Part shown: positions 22,638 through 33,408 of the stretch, in pieces
How the letters are laid out: every line of letters starts with the position of its first letter
Position numbering within the stretch: position 1 is the stretch's first letter
From: Pyropia yezoensis
Taxonomy: Eukaryota > Rhodophyta > Bangiophyceae > Bangiales > Bangiaceae
Assembly: GCA_009829735.1 (NCBI GenBank)
Contig: CM020619.1
Span: 23,585,554-23,649,553 of the forward strand
Length of the DNA: 64,000 bases
Direction: 5' to 3'
Translations under genes and position numbers: made by a program
Notes under the pieces: model-generated
Seen by the model: the letters and a program-made list of their open reading frames with translations, nothing else
Databases searched by the model: none
Told to the model about the DNA's origin: nothing

Positions 22638-24755
22638 ATGTCCAGTTCAGAGATCCAAGCTGGGCCCGTGGTTCCGGCGGCGAGTGTTGCGGAGGAGAAC
22701 TCGGGTAGTCGCGCCCCTCTCCTACCTCCGGTTCCTCGGGTGTCGGTGTCGGCGCCGGTTGCCACGGCGGGGACGGATCGGGTTCCCCCGGCTTCTGCGT
22801 TGCACCCGGTCGAGACCCCCCCGGTGGGTCTCCCGGAGATGCTTCTTGGGCAGGATCCTTTGGCGGGCCGGCGCTACTCCACGGTGGTCGGCAACGCCAG
22901 CGCGGCCCAGTGCCAACAGGATTGCTTGGACACCTGGCGCAAGGAACTCCAGCGCGGGGTCCTAACCGAGATGGACAAGACTCGTCTTCATACGGCGGAC
23001 CAGATGCGCCTGGCACAAGACCGCTCCCAGAGCTTCTCGGGTTCCTCTTGGGTTGCTCGTCTGGAGGATCTCCCCGTCCCGCTGGTGCTGGATCTACCCT
23101 TGACCGAGCGTCGCGTGTCCGCGTCCGTTCTCCGGTGGCCAGAGGAGGAAGGGTAGGTCCACCGGGCGCTTAAGGTCTGGGACGAGGCGCTCAAAGGGTC
23201 GGGGAGCCTGAACTGCGATCCCCGTCCGAGCATGGTCGCTCTGGAGCCGCCTTTCCTGACCCGGAAATACTCCAAGTTGTCGCCGGCACGGGAGCAAGGT
23301 GAGCGACGCGGGCGTCAGCGTGACATCCTCGTGAGCTGCAACCATCTGGAGTTCTGGAAGCTTGACAACGCTAACCGGGCGGCGTACTACCCCAAGGTCA
23401 TCCCGCAGCAGCAGGAAATCGAGATCCCGGTCGAGTTTGCTCCATCCAGCATCCCCTTCACCTGGTACTTCTTGGACGCCTTGACCCAGGCTTCCATCAA
23501 GGGCTTCTTCCACTCGATCCCGTACATGATGTACACCTCCGAGATGACGGTCGTGGCGGCCAACCACTGGCTCCACGAGGTCTTGGTGTCCAACCGGCTT
23601 TGAATTCTCCCCGACCTCCTGATGGTCTGGATTGTCGACAAGTTGACCGTCGACTTCCTGTGCAGCCAGGACGAGGAGTACAAGGAGCTCTTCCAGGCGA
23701 TGATTGACTTCCGGCGTCGGCTGCCGGTGCATGATCGGAGCTTCTTGAACGCGATCGCCGACCAGAACAGCCCGCGTCGGGATGGCTCCGGTTGGGTGCA
23801 GGTTGTCTACCAGTCTTCTCCGGCCAAGGTGCAGCTAGCGACACCCCTGCCGGCGTGGCCGCAGCTAGGCAGCTTTCCTGCTCCGGTCGCCCTCGATCTT
23901 CTGCCAACTGGGCCGAAGGTGCAAGAGTTGGGATGGGCCGCGGCGGTCGGTCGGGCGTCTGCGGCGGCTCCGCTTGCTCCTGTTGCACCTGTCGTCCCGG
24001 TGGCTTCGCGTGGACCGTCGCCGGCGCGTTTTCGTTCCGCTCCGTCTGTGCCGGTGCTTCAAGCTCCTCCGGCACCGCGCTTGTCTGCAGCGAGTCTGGG
24101 GGTGGCCGTGCGGTCGCCGACTACTCCGGCCGTTCTACCTCGGGCGCCTTCTTCAAACGTCGGCGGCCCTGTGCCTCCGCTGGAGTTGGGGACTCCGGCT
24201 TCTGGGGCTGTTGTGGACCGTCCGGTAGTGGCATCCTCGGGGCGGTTCGAGATCCCGGCGCCGACTCTGCGCCTTACCCGCTTCCGGGTGCCTGACTGGT
24301 ACCTGAACCAAGGTGGCCCGACATGCGACCAGTACGACGTCGGTATGATTGAAGACCAGCTGGGTCGTCTTCCGGTGCAGGTTGAAGGCGTCGGGTCTTC
24401 CCTGGTGCTGGGTACTTACGCCAGCGTCTTGAAGAACGTGGTTGACCGGGTGCTTGCTTGCGCGGACAGCGGCCAGATGTCGGACAGCCCGGTGGTTGGC
24501 GAACTTCTGGCGACTTTGACGCGGCATGGCTTAACCCAGCAGTGGTCAAAGACCTTCACTGGCTTCCAGGGGCGCCGACAGGCACATCTGGATGAGCGGG
24601 AGCGCCCGGCAACTACCGGTACTACTGCGATGGCGTCATACCTGGATGCGCCTCGCCCACCGCACTACGTCATCCCGCCTTCCTCCGGTTCCCGTCGTGC
24701 CGCGGAGGCAGGGCTGGAGGACGCTCCCGCGGCACAGCGTCCGCGCCGGGAGTAG
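22638..24755 (+). CDS. Unknown protein B, two in-frame stops
   Basis: The ATG at 22638 starts MSSSEIQAGP. One frame of about 706 codons is broken by TAG at 23154-23156 and TGA at 23601-23603. Sequence on both sides of each stop reads as ordered protein (RDILVSCNHLEFWKLDNANR; FHSIPYMMYTSEMTVVAANH; EYKELFQAMIDFRRRLPVHD). A Pro/Ala/Ser-rich linker leads to a C-terminal helical domain (VLKNVVDRVLACADSGQM) that aligns with the end of protein A. It ends 145 bases from the end of the minus-strand element 1 pol. Plant gypsy elements of the Tat lineage carry antisense ORFs between integrase and the 3' LTR, and this could be such an ORF. Function unknown. Confidence 0.5.
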
Positions 24756-24900
24756 GACTTGGAGGCAAGGAGGGAGAGAGTCTTGGGAGAAGGGAGGAGG
24801 GAAGAGGCGGAGAGAAGGGTTGCTCGAGCGGGTGCTTGTTTTCCTTGATTGTTCCATGCTTGCATTGCGTGTTTTCCTTGATATGCCCGTTCCCTTCTTC

Positions 24901-26758
24901 TCAATCCTCTTGTTCCGCGTCCGTTACGGGTGAGCTCGGCTCGTCCCGTGGGTCTTGATCAGCCCCTTCCTCCTGGTCCTCCTCCGAGTCCGACTCCAGG
25001 ATCTTGCCGGCTCTGGCCACCGGAGTGCCCTCAATCCCGTTCCGTCGCGTGTAGGCGCAGACGCCCGCGATTGGTAGCCGGTTTGAGGGTTCCCAGGTAT
25101 CATCTGCCGGGTTAAAACCGAACCAGCATACTCGCAGGTACAAGCGCCCGTCTCTTCAGGCATGGTCGACAAACTTGACGTAGACATATTCCCGGCCTTC
25201 TTCTTGGGATAGCCAGGGTACTGCGGCCCGCTTGCGCCGGGTCAAGTCCCGTTTGCTTGGCGGTGGAGCTCGGGTGACATGGTCGCTGCTCACCCGGTAC
25301 GGGGAGCCATCCACGTTTAGAAGGAAGGTCCAGCCATCCGTACTTAGGATCTCATATGGTCCATCCGTCTTAGAGTCCAGCTTCCCCCGGGTCTTGCTAT
25401 GGTTGTCCACAAAAACCCAGTCGCCACCACCCAGTTCCTTGTTCTTTTCCCGGAATCCCTTGTCATAGTCCCGCTTGTATCGCTCCTGGGTCTTTGAGAT
25501 TGACTCCTTGACTCTGGGGAGCAGGAGCTTCAGTTGTTCCAGGAACTCATCCTTGGCCTTGGGACCTGACTTCAATGCAGGCTGGAGACCGTCTGGTATT
25601 CTTTACAGGGAGAAGTTGGTCAGCCGCCTTGGGGTGACAAAGTCGAGTGGAGCGACCCCCGTTGTCCGGTGAGCTCGGGAGTTGTAGGCTAGAGTGAGGA
25701 CAGCCAGGAGCTCATCCCAGTCTTCTTGGTGCTCCTCCACGTAGTGCCGTAGCATATCCACTAGGGTCCGGTTGAATCGTTCCACCTGGCCGTTCGTTTG
25801 CGGGTGGTACGTCGTGGTGAACAAGTTCTTGATGCCCATCAGGTCACAGACTCCTTGGAAGAACAGGGATGCAAACTGGGGGCCATTGTCTGTTAAGACG
25901 GAGTCTGGAGGGCCGTAGGCAGAGATCCAGTACTCGCAGAAGGCTGACGTGACATCCAGAGCTGTAATGGTCCTCAGCGGGATTGCTCGAGTGAACTTGA
26001 AGAACCGGTCACAAATGATGAGCAGGTATATGTTGCCGCTGGATGTTTCAGGTAGGGGCCCCAGGATGTCCATGCTTAAGCTTGCAAAGGGCTCCGCCGC
26101 CGGGAATAGGCGTAGCTTAGAAGTCTTCTTCCTCTGGGACAACCGGTTCCTTGCACAAGAAACACAAGCCTCCAGGTGCTTATGGACGTCGCTGGCCATG
26201 GTTTCCCAGTAGTAATGTCGTCGCATTGAAGCATACATCCGATTGATACCAGGATGTCCGACCTGGGGAGACGAGTGCTCCAGGCGTAGGATGTCAGCTC
26301 GCGGACTTCGGGGTACGTAGACTTGAGTTGCCCCATCGAAGGATGACACTCGTACCAGGAGTCCATCTGTAGACTCGGAGAAACGCCTGTTCCGGTTCAG
26401 GTCCATTTGGTGGCGAAGCTCCAAGCATTGAGGATCCGTCAGTTGTGCCTCCAGCATCCGGTGAATGGTCACCGGTTGATGAGCTTCAGGTGTCTCATAC
26501 AGGGAAGCATGCCAGCCACGTCCAACATTCGGGAGGATGAAGCAAGGTATTTCCTCCGGAATAGGACCGGTGTCGGCTGCAGGAGTCTGCAGCCGGGACA
26601 TGGTGTCGGCGCAGTGGTGCTCCCTCCCTGCTCTGGTGCACACATTGTACTTGAACTCCGAAAGGCGTAAGCGCCACCGGGCGACCCTTCCTTGGCTGCT
26701 GTCCATACATAGCAGACACCTTAGGCTGGCGTGGTCCGTCCGGATGAGGAACTCTTGT
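24901..26758 (-). pseudogene. Element 1 pol, distal part: RNase H end, integrase, chromodomain
   Basis: The end of RNase H (REHHCADTMSRL) is followed by an integrase zinc-binding domain with His-His-Cys-Cys pattern (HSSPQVGHPGINRM... then CVSCARN). The catalytic core follows: D in LSMDILGPLPE, D in VLTDNGPQF, E in NGQVERFNRTL. A TAA at 25603-25605 interrupts the frame at LTNFSL, and a TGA at 25156-25158 interrupts it again just before a chromodomain (YLRVCWFGFNPADDTWEP). Downstream coding sense is kept in the same frame, so both are point nonsense changes. The element is not autonomous. Confidence 0.8.
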
Positions 26759-27679
26759 TGTGAGGACCCACCTAAAACCGGGGAGCCCTCAACGTACTCG
26801 TGGGGGTGTCAGCGGGCCCTGCGAGCCAATGGGGCGGCGAGGCACGGGGAAGAGGACGGTGGTCTCGACGGGGGTGGATCTGGGGAAGAAGATGGGCGCG
26901 ACGTCGGTGGGGATCGAGGGTACAAAAGGTAAACAGTGTCTTTGGTCTGTGTCTGTGGTTGCCCCTCTCGTCTCCCCCGGTGGCGCCGACATCCACGCAC
27001 TATATACTCGGGTTGGGGCACCCGAGGTGCCCCAAAGCATGCGTTTCCCCATCGCACCGCCGGTAGGCACAGAACGGTCCAAAACAAAGCATGTCTCTCA
27101 GAACAAAGCATGGGCGGGCGTGCGCACTAAAGGAGTGCAGCCCCAGTTTGCCCGAAACGAAGGAGGTCCCGTGGATGGCGCCCAGCGCGCCCCACCAGCC
27201 GGCTCCACACGCCCGTCGGCCAGAAGGTCCGACTGGCTGTAAGGGCCAGCAAGGCTAAGTTCAATCAATCCAAAAAGCCGGCGAGCGAGTCATATCGCAC
27301 TCAGCCGCCAGCGAGGATGTGCGGTGTCCTCAGTGTCGGTGAGTCATGTGACTGGTCCTTGATGCCAGCTTTCAAGCAGCGCAGAGAATAATATTCAGGC
27401 AGCACAGACGGGGATGTCCGCCCGTGGTTGGTGGACGATGTCACTCGCTCCTCGCTGTCGAGTTTCGACGTCCATGACAGTGTTCCGACAGTGCGTTGAC
27501 GGCGGCTTTCGTGCGGTCGGCCGACGTCCGCAAAATGTCAAGGATACAGCGTGGTGTCGCCCAGGGTAGTGGGGAATTGATGTGTCTTGGGGGGAGTTAT
27601 CGGGGCCGGACATGTAAGGAGAGGTCCCAGTCCATATCCCCTGGGTTCCGGGTGGGGATGTAAGGGGCAAATCCTTACA
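26759..27679 (-). repeat. Element 2 3' LTR
   Basis: Ends TGTGAGGACC on the left and ATCCTTACA on the right. It contains a TATA-like CTATATAC at 27000-27007 next to a perfect stem-loop at 27013-27035 (TTGGGGCACC, loop CGA). It differs from the other LTR at about eight sites, four of them within the first 75 bases. Confidence 0.92.
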
Positions 27680-27693
27680 CCTCCCCCCCCTTA
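27680..27693 (-). other. Element 2 polypurine tract
   Basis: On the minus strand AAGGGGGGGGAGG directly abuts the 3' LTR, the position and composition expected for the plus-strand primer of an LTR retrotransposon. It overlaps the end of pol by a few bases. Confidence 0.8.
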
Positions 27694-29712
27694 GGACGCG
27701 CGTCGAAGAAAGGCGTCTAAAACTTCAGGGGCGTTCACAAGGTCTTGCTTTGTCAGCGAAGAGTTCTTGCTGATGTCGCAGCCTTTCCATTTGACGAGGT
27801 ACTGCAGTCGTCCACGGCGCTTTCGTGACCGTATAATGGAGTCCACTTCATACTCGACCGAGCCATCCGGAAATGCAACCGGGGGTGGAACGGGAGGAAG
27901 TCGACCATACGGATCAGCGCGGTACGGCTTCAGGAGGCTGGCATGGAAGGCGTTGTGAACTTTGCGATCGAGGACAGCTTGAGGAAGATCGAGACGGATC
28001 GTGACGTCATTGATGCTCTCCGTGAATTTGTAGGGTCCGGAGTATTTGGGCATCAGCTTACGAGCGCCTTGAAAAGCGTCGGGCAAGAGGTTCTTGGTGC
28101 TGAGGAGTACGTGGTCGCCCACAGCGATTGTGCATGGTCGGCGATGACGGTTTGCGTACGCCGCGCGCGTCTCATTGACGCTCTTGATGGCGGCGATAGC
28201 CGTCTTTTGAGCATCGTGGAGGCTGCATAGCCAATCCGACACAGCAGGAAGATTTGAGTCCCTGCTGTCGAGGATGTCCATAGGCACGGTCCTTGGTTCA
28301 AACCCGTAGTTCAAGAAAAATGGAGAGTACGTGGTTACGGCATTAGGTGACCGGTTGTACGCAACTTCCGCGCCAACGAGGAAAAGATTCCAGTCGCCTT
28401 GATGATGGTTGACGAAGTTTCTGAGGATTTCTTTAATTTTCTTGTTCATAATCTCAGTTTGGCCGTCCGTCTGCGGGTGGTAGGCCGATGAGGCTTTGAT
28501 CTTGACCTTGAGGATCTTTGTCAGTGACCGCCAGAAGTTGGAGAAAAAGATGGGGTCGCGGTCACAGACGACTTCTTGAGGTAGGCCGTGGTTGCGATAG
28601 ACGTGATCGTGGTAAAGCTGAGCTGTGACCGGCGCTGTACATTCCGGCTTCATTGGTGCCAGGCGAATCATCTTGGTGAGTCGGTCAACAACGACATAAA
28701 TGCCGTTGTGGCCTCGTGGTGTCAGTGGCAGTGGGGTGATAAAGTCCATGGAGACACTTGCCCATCTTTGGCTTGGGGGTTCGAGTGGTTTGAGATGACC
28801 CAGAGGTGAATGAGTGCTAGCCTTGTTCCGCTGGCACGAATCACATGATTGTACGTATCTTTGGATGTCCTGCCGCATAGACTTCCAGTAGTAATTGGAA
28901 GCAACGGCCTTGGTGGTTTTCTTCACTCCCATGTGCCCTTGGCACGGGACGTCGTGGTAGTCGTGGAGGAGTCTTTGGCGTAGAGTACCAGCGGGGATGC
29001 ACGTACGGTCACCTGGTTTCAACAACCTCATATGAAACCGGTAGGGAGATACCGTGACCTTGGCTAGGTCGGCAAATTCGGGGCCCGCTTTGTACTCTTG
29101 TTCTATGGTGGCAAGGTCTTGACCACTTTGGTTGATGGTCATGAGGTTGTTGAGTTCAGTTTTCTTGAGGGTTTCGTCAATGGTCTTGGTCAGCACTCGA
29201 CTAAGGAGATCTTGGTTGGGTTCGTGCTTGTCAGGGGCATCTTGGGGTTGCCTGGAAAGGGCATCAGCTACGGCGTTGGAGATGCCTTTGATCGGGACAA
29301 TCTTGAACTGGAATTGGTCCAGAAGTTCAAGCCACTTGACTTGGCGGTCGTTCAGCCTTTCTTGGGTTCGCAGGTATCTCAGGGACTCGTGGTCGGTATG
29401 GACCTCAAAGGGTCTTCCGTGGAGGTAGCAGCGCCAGTGCCGGATGGCTTGGACCACTGCAAGCAGCTCACGTTCGCGGATGCTGTAGCGTTGTTCGTGG
29501 ATATTCAAGGTCAGGGAGAAGAACGCCACTGGACGCCGCCCCTTTCCGTCGTCTTGTTCGAGGACTGCGCCAATAGCATACCCGCTGTCATCAGTAGACA
29601 CGTAGATGGGATATCGTTTGTCAAACGGCCTTAGTACCGGTGCACTTGTTGTCAGAGTCCGCAGCTGCTCGAAGACTTTTTGGGCGTCCGGCGTCCACTC
29701 AAAGTCGACCTC
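27691..29712 (-). CDS. Element 2 pol, distal part: RNase H, integrase, chromodomain
   Basis: RNase H begins near [18 protein letters not shown] and includes the ERELLAVV and [10 protein letters not shown] motifs. The integrase zinc domain follows ([13 protein letters not shown], then SCDSCQRNK). The core has D in [11 protein letters not shown] in VCDRDPIF and E in [11 protein letters not shown]-terminal chromodomain ([12 protein letters not shown]) has lost the usual TWEP motif, replaced by NSSLT. The frame is open throughout. It joins the RT frame only after a shift in a G run near 29708-29714. Confidence 0.9.
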   Translation of the reverse strand, partial: EVDFEWTPDAQKVFEQLRTLTTSAPVLRPFDKRYPIYVSTDDSGYAIGAVLEQDDGKGRRPVAFFSLTLNIHEQRYSIRERELLAVVQAIRHWRCYLHGRPFEVHTDHESLRYLRTQERLNDRQVKWLELLDQFQFKIVPIKGISNAVADALSRQPQDAPDKHEPNQDLLSRVLTKTIDETLKKTELNNLMTINQSGQDLATIEQEYKAGPEFADLAKVTVSPYRFHMRLLKPGDRTCIPAGTLRQRLLHDYHDVPCQGHMGVKKTTKAVASNYYWKSMRQDIQRYVQSCDSCQRNKASTHSPLGHLKPLEPPSQRWASVSMDFITPLPLTPRGHNGIYVVVDRLTKMIRLAPMKPECTAPVTAQLYHDHVYRNHGLPQEVVCDRDPIFFSNFWRSLTKILKVKIKASSAYHPQTDGQTEIMNKKIKEILRNFVNHHQGDWNLFLVGAEVAYNRSPNAVTTYSPFFLNYGFEPRTVPMDILDSRDSNLPAVSDWLCSLHDAQKTAIAAIKSVNETRAAYANRHRRPCTIAVGDHVLLSTKNLLPDAFQGARKLMPKYSGPYKFTESINDVTIRLDLPQAVLDRKVHNAFHASLLKPYRADPYGRLPPVPPPVAFPDGSVEYEVDSIIRSRKRRGRLQYLVKWKGCDISKNSSLTKQDLVNAPEVLDAFLRRAS

Positions 29713-31206
29713 CCCCGTTCAACCTCGTAAGAGGGGTAGCAACTGCGGCCATTCCCTTGATAAATCGGCGATAGAAGTTGACCATACCGAAAAAGGACTG
29801 CACGTCCTTCTTGCTCATGGGGGTTGCCCACGTCCGAATGGCTTGGACCTTCTGGTCCTCCATGGAAAAGCCTGCGTCAGATATGACGTGGCCGAGGTAA
29901 TCGACAGTGGTTCGAGCGAATTGGCACTTACTTGCCTTGGCGTAAAGCTTGTGGTCTCGTAGCTTGGCCAGGGTTTTTCTCAGGTGCTTGAGATGATCCT
30001 CGTAGGTTTCGCTGTAGACCAAAATGTCGTCTAAGTGGACGCAGATGAAGTCGTACAGGTAGGGTCTGAACACATCGTTCATCAAGTTCATGAAGACTGC
30101 GGGAGCGTTCGTCAGTCCGAAGGGTAGCACAGTAAACTCGTAGAATCCATACTTGGTCCGGAACGCCGTCAATGGGATGGTGTCAGGGTCCAGCCGGATC
30201 TGGTGGTAGCCAGACCGGAGGTCAATCTTCGTGAAATACTTGGCCTTTCGTAGTTGATCAAAGATGTCATCGATACGTGGTAGAGGATACGCATTCTTGA
30301 TGGTGGCCTTGTTCAATGCTCGGTAGTCGATGCACATCCGCCAGCCGCCGTCCTTCTTCGCCGCAAATAGAACGGAGGAGCCCCACGGTGAGGCACTTGG
30401 CTGGATGAATCCCTTCCGAATCAGGGTCGCAAGTTGCGTCTTGAGTTCATCGAGTTCCCACTCGGAGAGGCGGTAAATACCGCTGCGACGTGGTTCAGCG
30501 TCGTGGGTCAGCTTGATGCTAAACTTGTGACTACGCTCGGGAGGGAGTCCGTCCGGGAGCTCAGCCGGGAAGACGTCAGCGTACTCCTTGAGAATCTGTT
30601 GGACTTCATTTTTGTCTTCAGCTTCTCCCATAATGATGGAGTTGATGTCAAAGCTGCTTGAGGGGTCTTCAGACTGCAGGTAGATGGCGAATACAGGGGT
30701 CCTTTGGATGAGGTCACGTGCGAGTCGTTGCCGGCTAATGAGGCCCTCCGGTTTCTTGAGGGAGGCGGTGATAGAAATATTCTTGTGGTTGAACTTAAAG
30801 GATATCTTGTTCTTCTTGTTGTTGATCTTGGCGCCCTTGTCATCGCGCCATTTCTGACCGAGGATAACGTCGTACGCACTGAGGTCGCATACGGCGAACC
30901 GTAGTCGTTCTTGGTAAAGGCCGATGTGAATCTCTAAGGGTTCAATGGTTTCAGCGAGTACATGGGAACGTCCATCGGGCATGTTTGCCGCGAAGTCCGT
31001 TTCAGTGGTCTTGACATTCAGGGTTTTCATGAGGCGCCTGGAGACGACGTTGATGGGAGACCCGTCGTCGAACAGCACCTTTACAACATGGCCATTGACA
31101 GAAGCAGTAGAAAGCAGTAGCCCGAGACGCGGGCCTTCAAAGGATGAAGATTTGTTTTCCGGAACCAAAGGAGCATCTTTCACCGTTGTTGACGACGGTT
31201 GCTGCT
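29699..31206 (-). CDS. Element 2 pol, proximal part: protease and reverse transcriptase
   Basis: Protease: [13 protein letters not shown], where the usual D-S/T-G triad is D-D-G, and ILGQKW near its end. [49 protein letters not shown] and the catalytic box [10 protein letters not shown], with His instead of Tyr before LDD. The frame lies at -1 relative to gag and overlaps its end, so a Gag-Pol fusion by -1 frameshift is plausible. No classic slippery heptamer was recognised. Near 29710 the frame runs off ([10 protein letters not shown] then stop); one G more would continue it. Confidence 0.88.
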
Positions 31207-32085
31207 TCAGTTCCGCTGGCCTCTTGGGCAGTCCTTTGCCAGGTGCCCCTTTTCGCGACAGCGGAGGCAGAGTCCCTCGCGCATACAGCGCTGGCGCTCC
31301 TCGGGCGTGAGCTTCTCGACCTTGATGCTGGAAATATCCATGAGGACGACACCCGTCGCAGACGGCTTCCCAGAGGTGCTGCTGAGGTTGTTCGTGAAGC
31401 GCGAGGCTCCAGCCTTGGCAGCTTCTACGCGCAGGGCGTCTGTCATTAGAGGCTCGAGTTCAGTGTAGTTCTTGAGGCACAGTGCCTGCCAGATGTCCCG
31501 CTTCAGACCTCGCGTGTAGCGGTCAATCTTTTCCGCTTCAGTGATGTCTGGGATGTCCACGACGACGCTCAAGAAAGTCTTGTTAAACGTCCCGACGTCC
31601 TTAATCTGTCGCCATGCGTGCAGCTTGTCCCGTGCCGCCTGCGTCTTGCTCAGGGGACTGAAGCGCCGGATGAGTGCAGCACGGAAGGCGTCCCAGCTCG
31701 AAACGTCTGTAGTCTGACTATAGGTATGCCACCAGTTGAACGCTTCTCCATCAAGATAGGTGCAAGCGACACGACACGCTTCGGCGGGTTCACTCAGCCG
31801 GACGTAGGAGTCCATGTGGGAGCACCACGCTTCAATGGTCCCGGGTTTGCCAGAGAAAAGCCCGGGCTTGTTCGGCCGCGCGGGTTTTGCGTTCAAGCGG
31901 GCTGCTTTCGCCTTGGTCTCGGCGAGCTGCTGCTTCGTGTCTTCCAATTCCACCTTGTGTGCCTCGAGCTCGTCACGCATTTGCGTCACAAATGTCGTAA
32001 GCTGATTCCATGCCTCGACACTGGGGGTGCCGGATGCCGACCCAGAAGTGACCGGGGTCCCGCCAGCAATACTCGAGGGGTCCAT
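31207..32085 (-). CDS. gag: Element 2 gag
   Basis: 292 codons from ATG at 32085 ([12 protein letters not shown]). A coiled coil at about residues 35-65 ([20 protein letters not shown]) precedes the capsid-like retrotransposon gag domain, which has [27 protein letters not shown] and [14 protein letters not shown]. The C-terminus holds one zinc knuckle, [14 protein letters not shown] (C-x2-C-x4-H-x4-C), that binds the element's RNA. It ends QRN, and pol overlaps it in the -1 frame. No internal break is seen. Confidence 0.9.
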   Translation of the reverse strand: MDPSSIAGGTPVTSGSASGTPSVEAWNQLTTFVTQMRDELEAHKVELEDTKQQLAETKAKAARLNAKPARPNKPGLFSGKPGTIEAWCSHMDSYVRLSEPAEACRVACTYLDGEAFNWWHTYSQTTDVSSWDAFRAALIRRFSPLSKTQAARDKLHAWRQIKDVGTFNKTFLSVVVDIPDITEAEKIDRYTRGLKRDIWQALCLKNYTELEPLMTDALRVEAAKAGASRFTNNLSSTSGKPSATGVVLMDISSIKVEKLTPEERQRCMREGLCLRCREKGHLAKDCPRGQRN

Positions 32086-32428
32086 CGTATCCAGGAGTTA
32101 ACTCCAGGAGTCCCAATTTCACAGGACAGAGCGACCTGGACTTACACGAAGTGCCCAGTCGAACTCCGGATAGATTTGTGTAAGAAATTTGGTCAAGCAA
32201 CGTAATGGCGCGCGACAATTGGTCAAGTGCCGAGGGAGCGCCGTGACGAGATCAAGAGCGTGCAACACTATTTCGTTAAATCCAATCACAAGCAAATCGC
32301 TCGAGGGCGCGCAATCGGATTTTTGGTCGGCCTCCGCGCTCGGGCCCGAGTCGGTCTCGTCGGATTCTCACGCGGGGGGGAGATCAGAGGGGGAAAATCG
32401 GGCTCCCGCGGTACATCAATGGAGGTTG

Positions 32429-33172
32429 TCAATCGGTGCCCCGCGCCAGCTGGCGGTGGTACGCCTTGCCACGCAAGTGGCTTTCAAATTGAACCACCGA
32501 GTCAAATTCACGCCCACAGGGATCGCAGCGTGGGAGAGTGGAAGGGCGGTTGACAGTATTGCGATGCCGACGTGAGTTGCGATGGTCGCGCAACACCGAT
32601 AGGCTGTTGCACGTCACACCGCAGGGCTTACACTGGTGTGTGCCCAGTGGGATGCGGCGGGCCTTGGCGATTCGGCGCTGTTCGCGCTGTTCCACCGCCC
32701 GCGCGGTGGTCGGCTTAATGTGCCCAATCAGCGGGGGGGGCGGCGCGATGAAACGGCGCGCCGGCTCCTGCTGGGGTAGCAGCAGGCGCCGGTTCGTCCG
32801 GGCCGCTGTACCCGCCGAGGCGGGGCCCTTGCCCTTGCCCGAGAGGGGGGGCTTGGGGGCGGTCCGCCCCAGTAGGGATAGGTGCGGGGGGGCCGCCTGG
32901 GTGGAGGTGGAGAAGGCGCCCGCCGGGGGGCTGCGTGCCCCCGGGTGGTGGTGCCCTCCCACGGGGCCGCGTGCCGACGGACTGCCTCGTGCCGACGAGC
33001 CGCGCGCTGTACCAGCGCCGCGGATCGTCGGGGGTGCGCGGGTCGTCGGGGGTGCGCGGGTCTCAGGGTTTCCACGTGACGTGGCCACCGTGTTGCGGGC
33101 CGTCGTGCCGGAGGATGCCGACGCGGCCGCCACAGCCGAGGAAGAATATTCGGAACCTGATTTGGAACTCAC
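32429..33172 (-). CDS. Element 2 extra ORF with two U1-type zinc fingers
   Basis: An open frame on the element's sense strand between the 5' LTR and gag. The first 170 codons are Thr/Arg/Pro/Ala-rich. Then come two fingers of the C-x2-C-x12-H-x5-H type (CKPCGVTCNSLSVLRDHRNS..H and CDPCGREFDSVVQFESHLRG..H), separated by about 10 residues. This spacing is that of U1-C/matrin/JAZ fingers, which bind RNA or DNA-RNA. The frame has no ATG: it opens with GTG three codons after TGA, right after a CCCAG that could be a splice acceptor. It may be made from a spliced mRNA. Ty3/gypsy elements do not normally carry such an ORF. Confidence 0.65.
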   Translation of the reverse strand: MSSKSGSEYSSSAVAAASASSGTTARNTVATSRGNPETRAPPTTRAPPTIRGAGTARGSSARGSPSARGPVGGHHHPGARSPPAGAFSTSTQAAPPHLSLLGRTAPKPPLSGKGKGPASAGTAARTNRRLLLPQQEPARRFIAPPPPLIGHIKPTTARAVEQREQRRIAKARRIPLGTHQCKPCGVTCNSLSVLRDHRNSRRHRNTVNRPSTLPRCDPCGREFDSVVQFESHLRGKAYHRQLARGTD

Positions 33173-33408
33173 TGGGATTCAACAATCGGTTGACCAAAAA
33201 GAAAAATTCCGTGACATCAAGCGCGATGGCAGTGTCAGGGAAATATTCTTTCGGTGTGATTCGTGGAACCCACTGCGTTCGTATTACAATGCCCGTGGCA
33301 AGCCGAACGCAGGGGGCAACACGACGTCACAATCGCAGGGAGGTCCAAATCACGCACGGAATCGCAGTCACCGCCAAGTAGAAAGTCGAACAATCGGAAG
33401 CTACCACA
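33173..33408 (-). other. Element 2 leader with primer-binding site region
   Basis: On the minus strand the sequence after the 5' LTR reads TG then TGGTAGCTTCCGATTG. TGG at this position is typical of a tRNA primer-binding site (complement of CCA), but the matching tRNA was not identified. Confidence 0.45.

Noticed and set aside
24240..24262. GGTTCGAGATCC as a tRNA T arm
   Set aside because: It lies inside the ordered coding frame of protein B and has no A box or clover-leaf partner stems.
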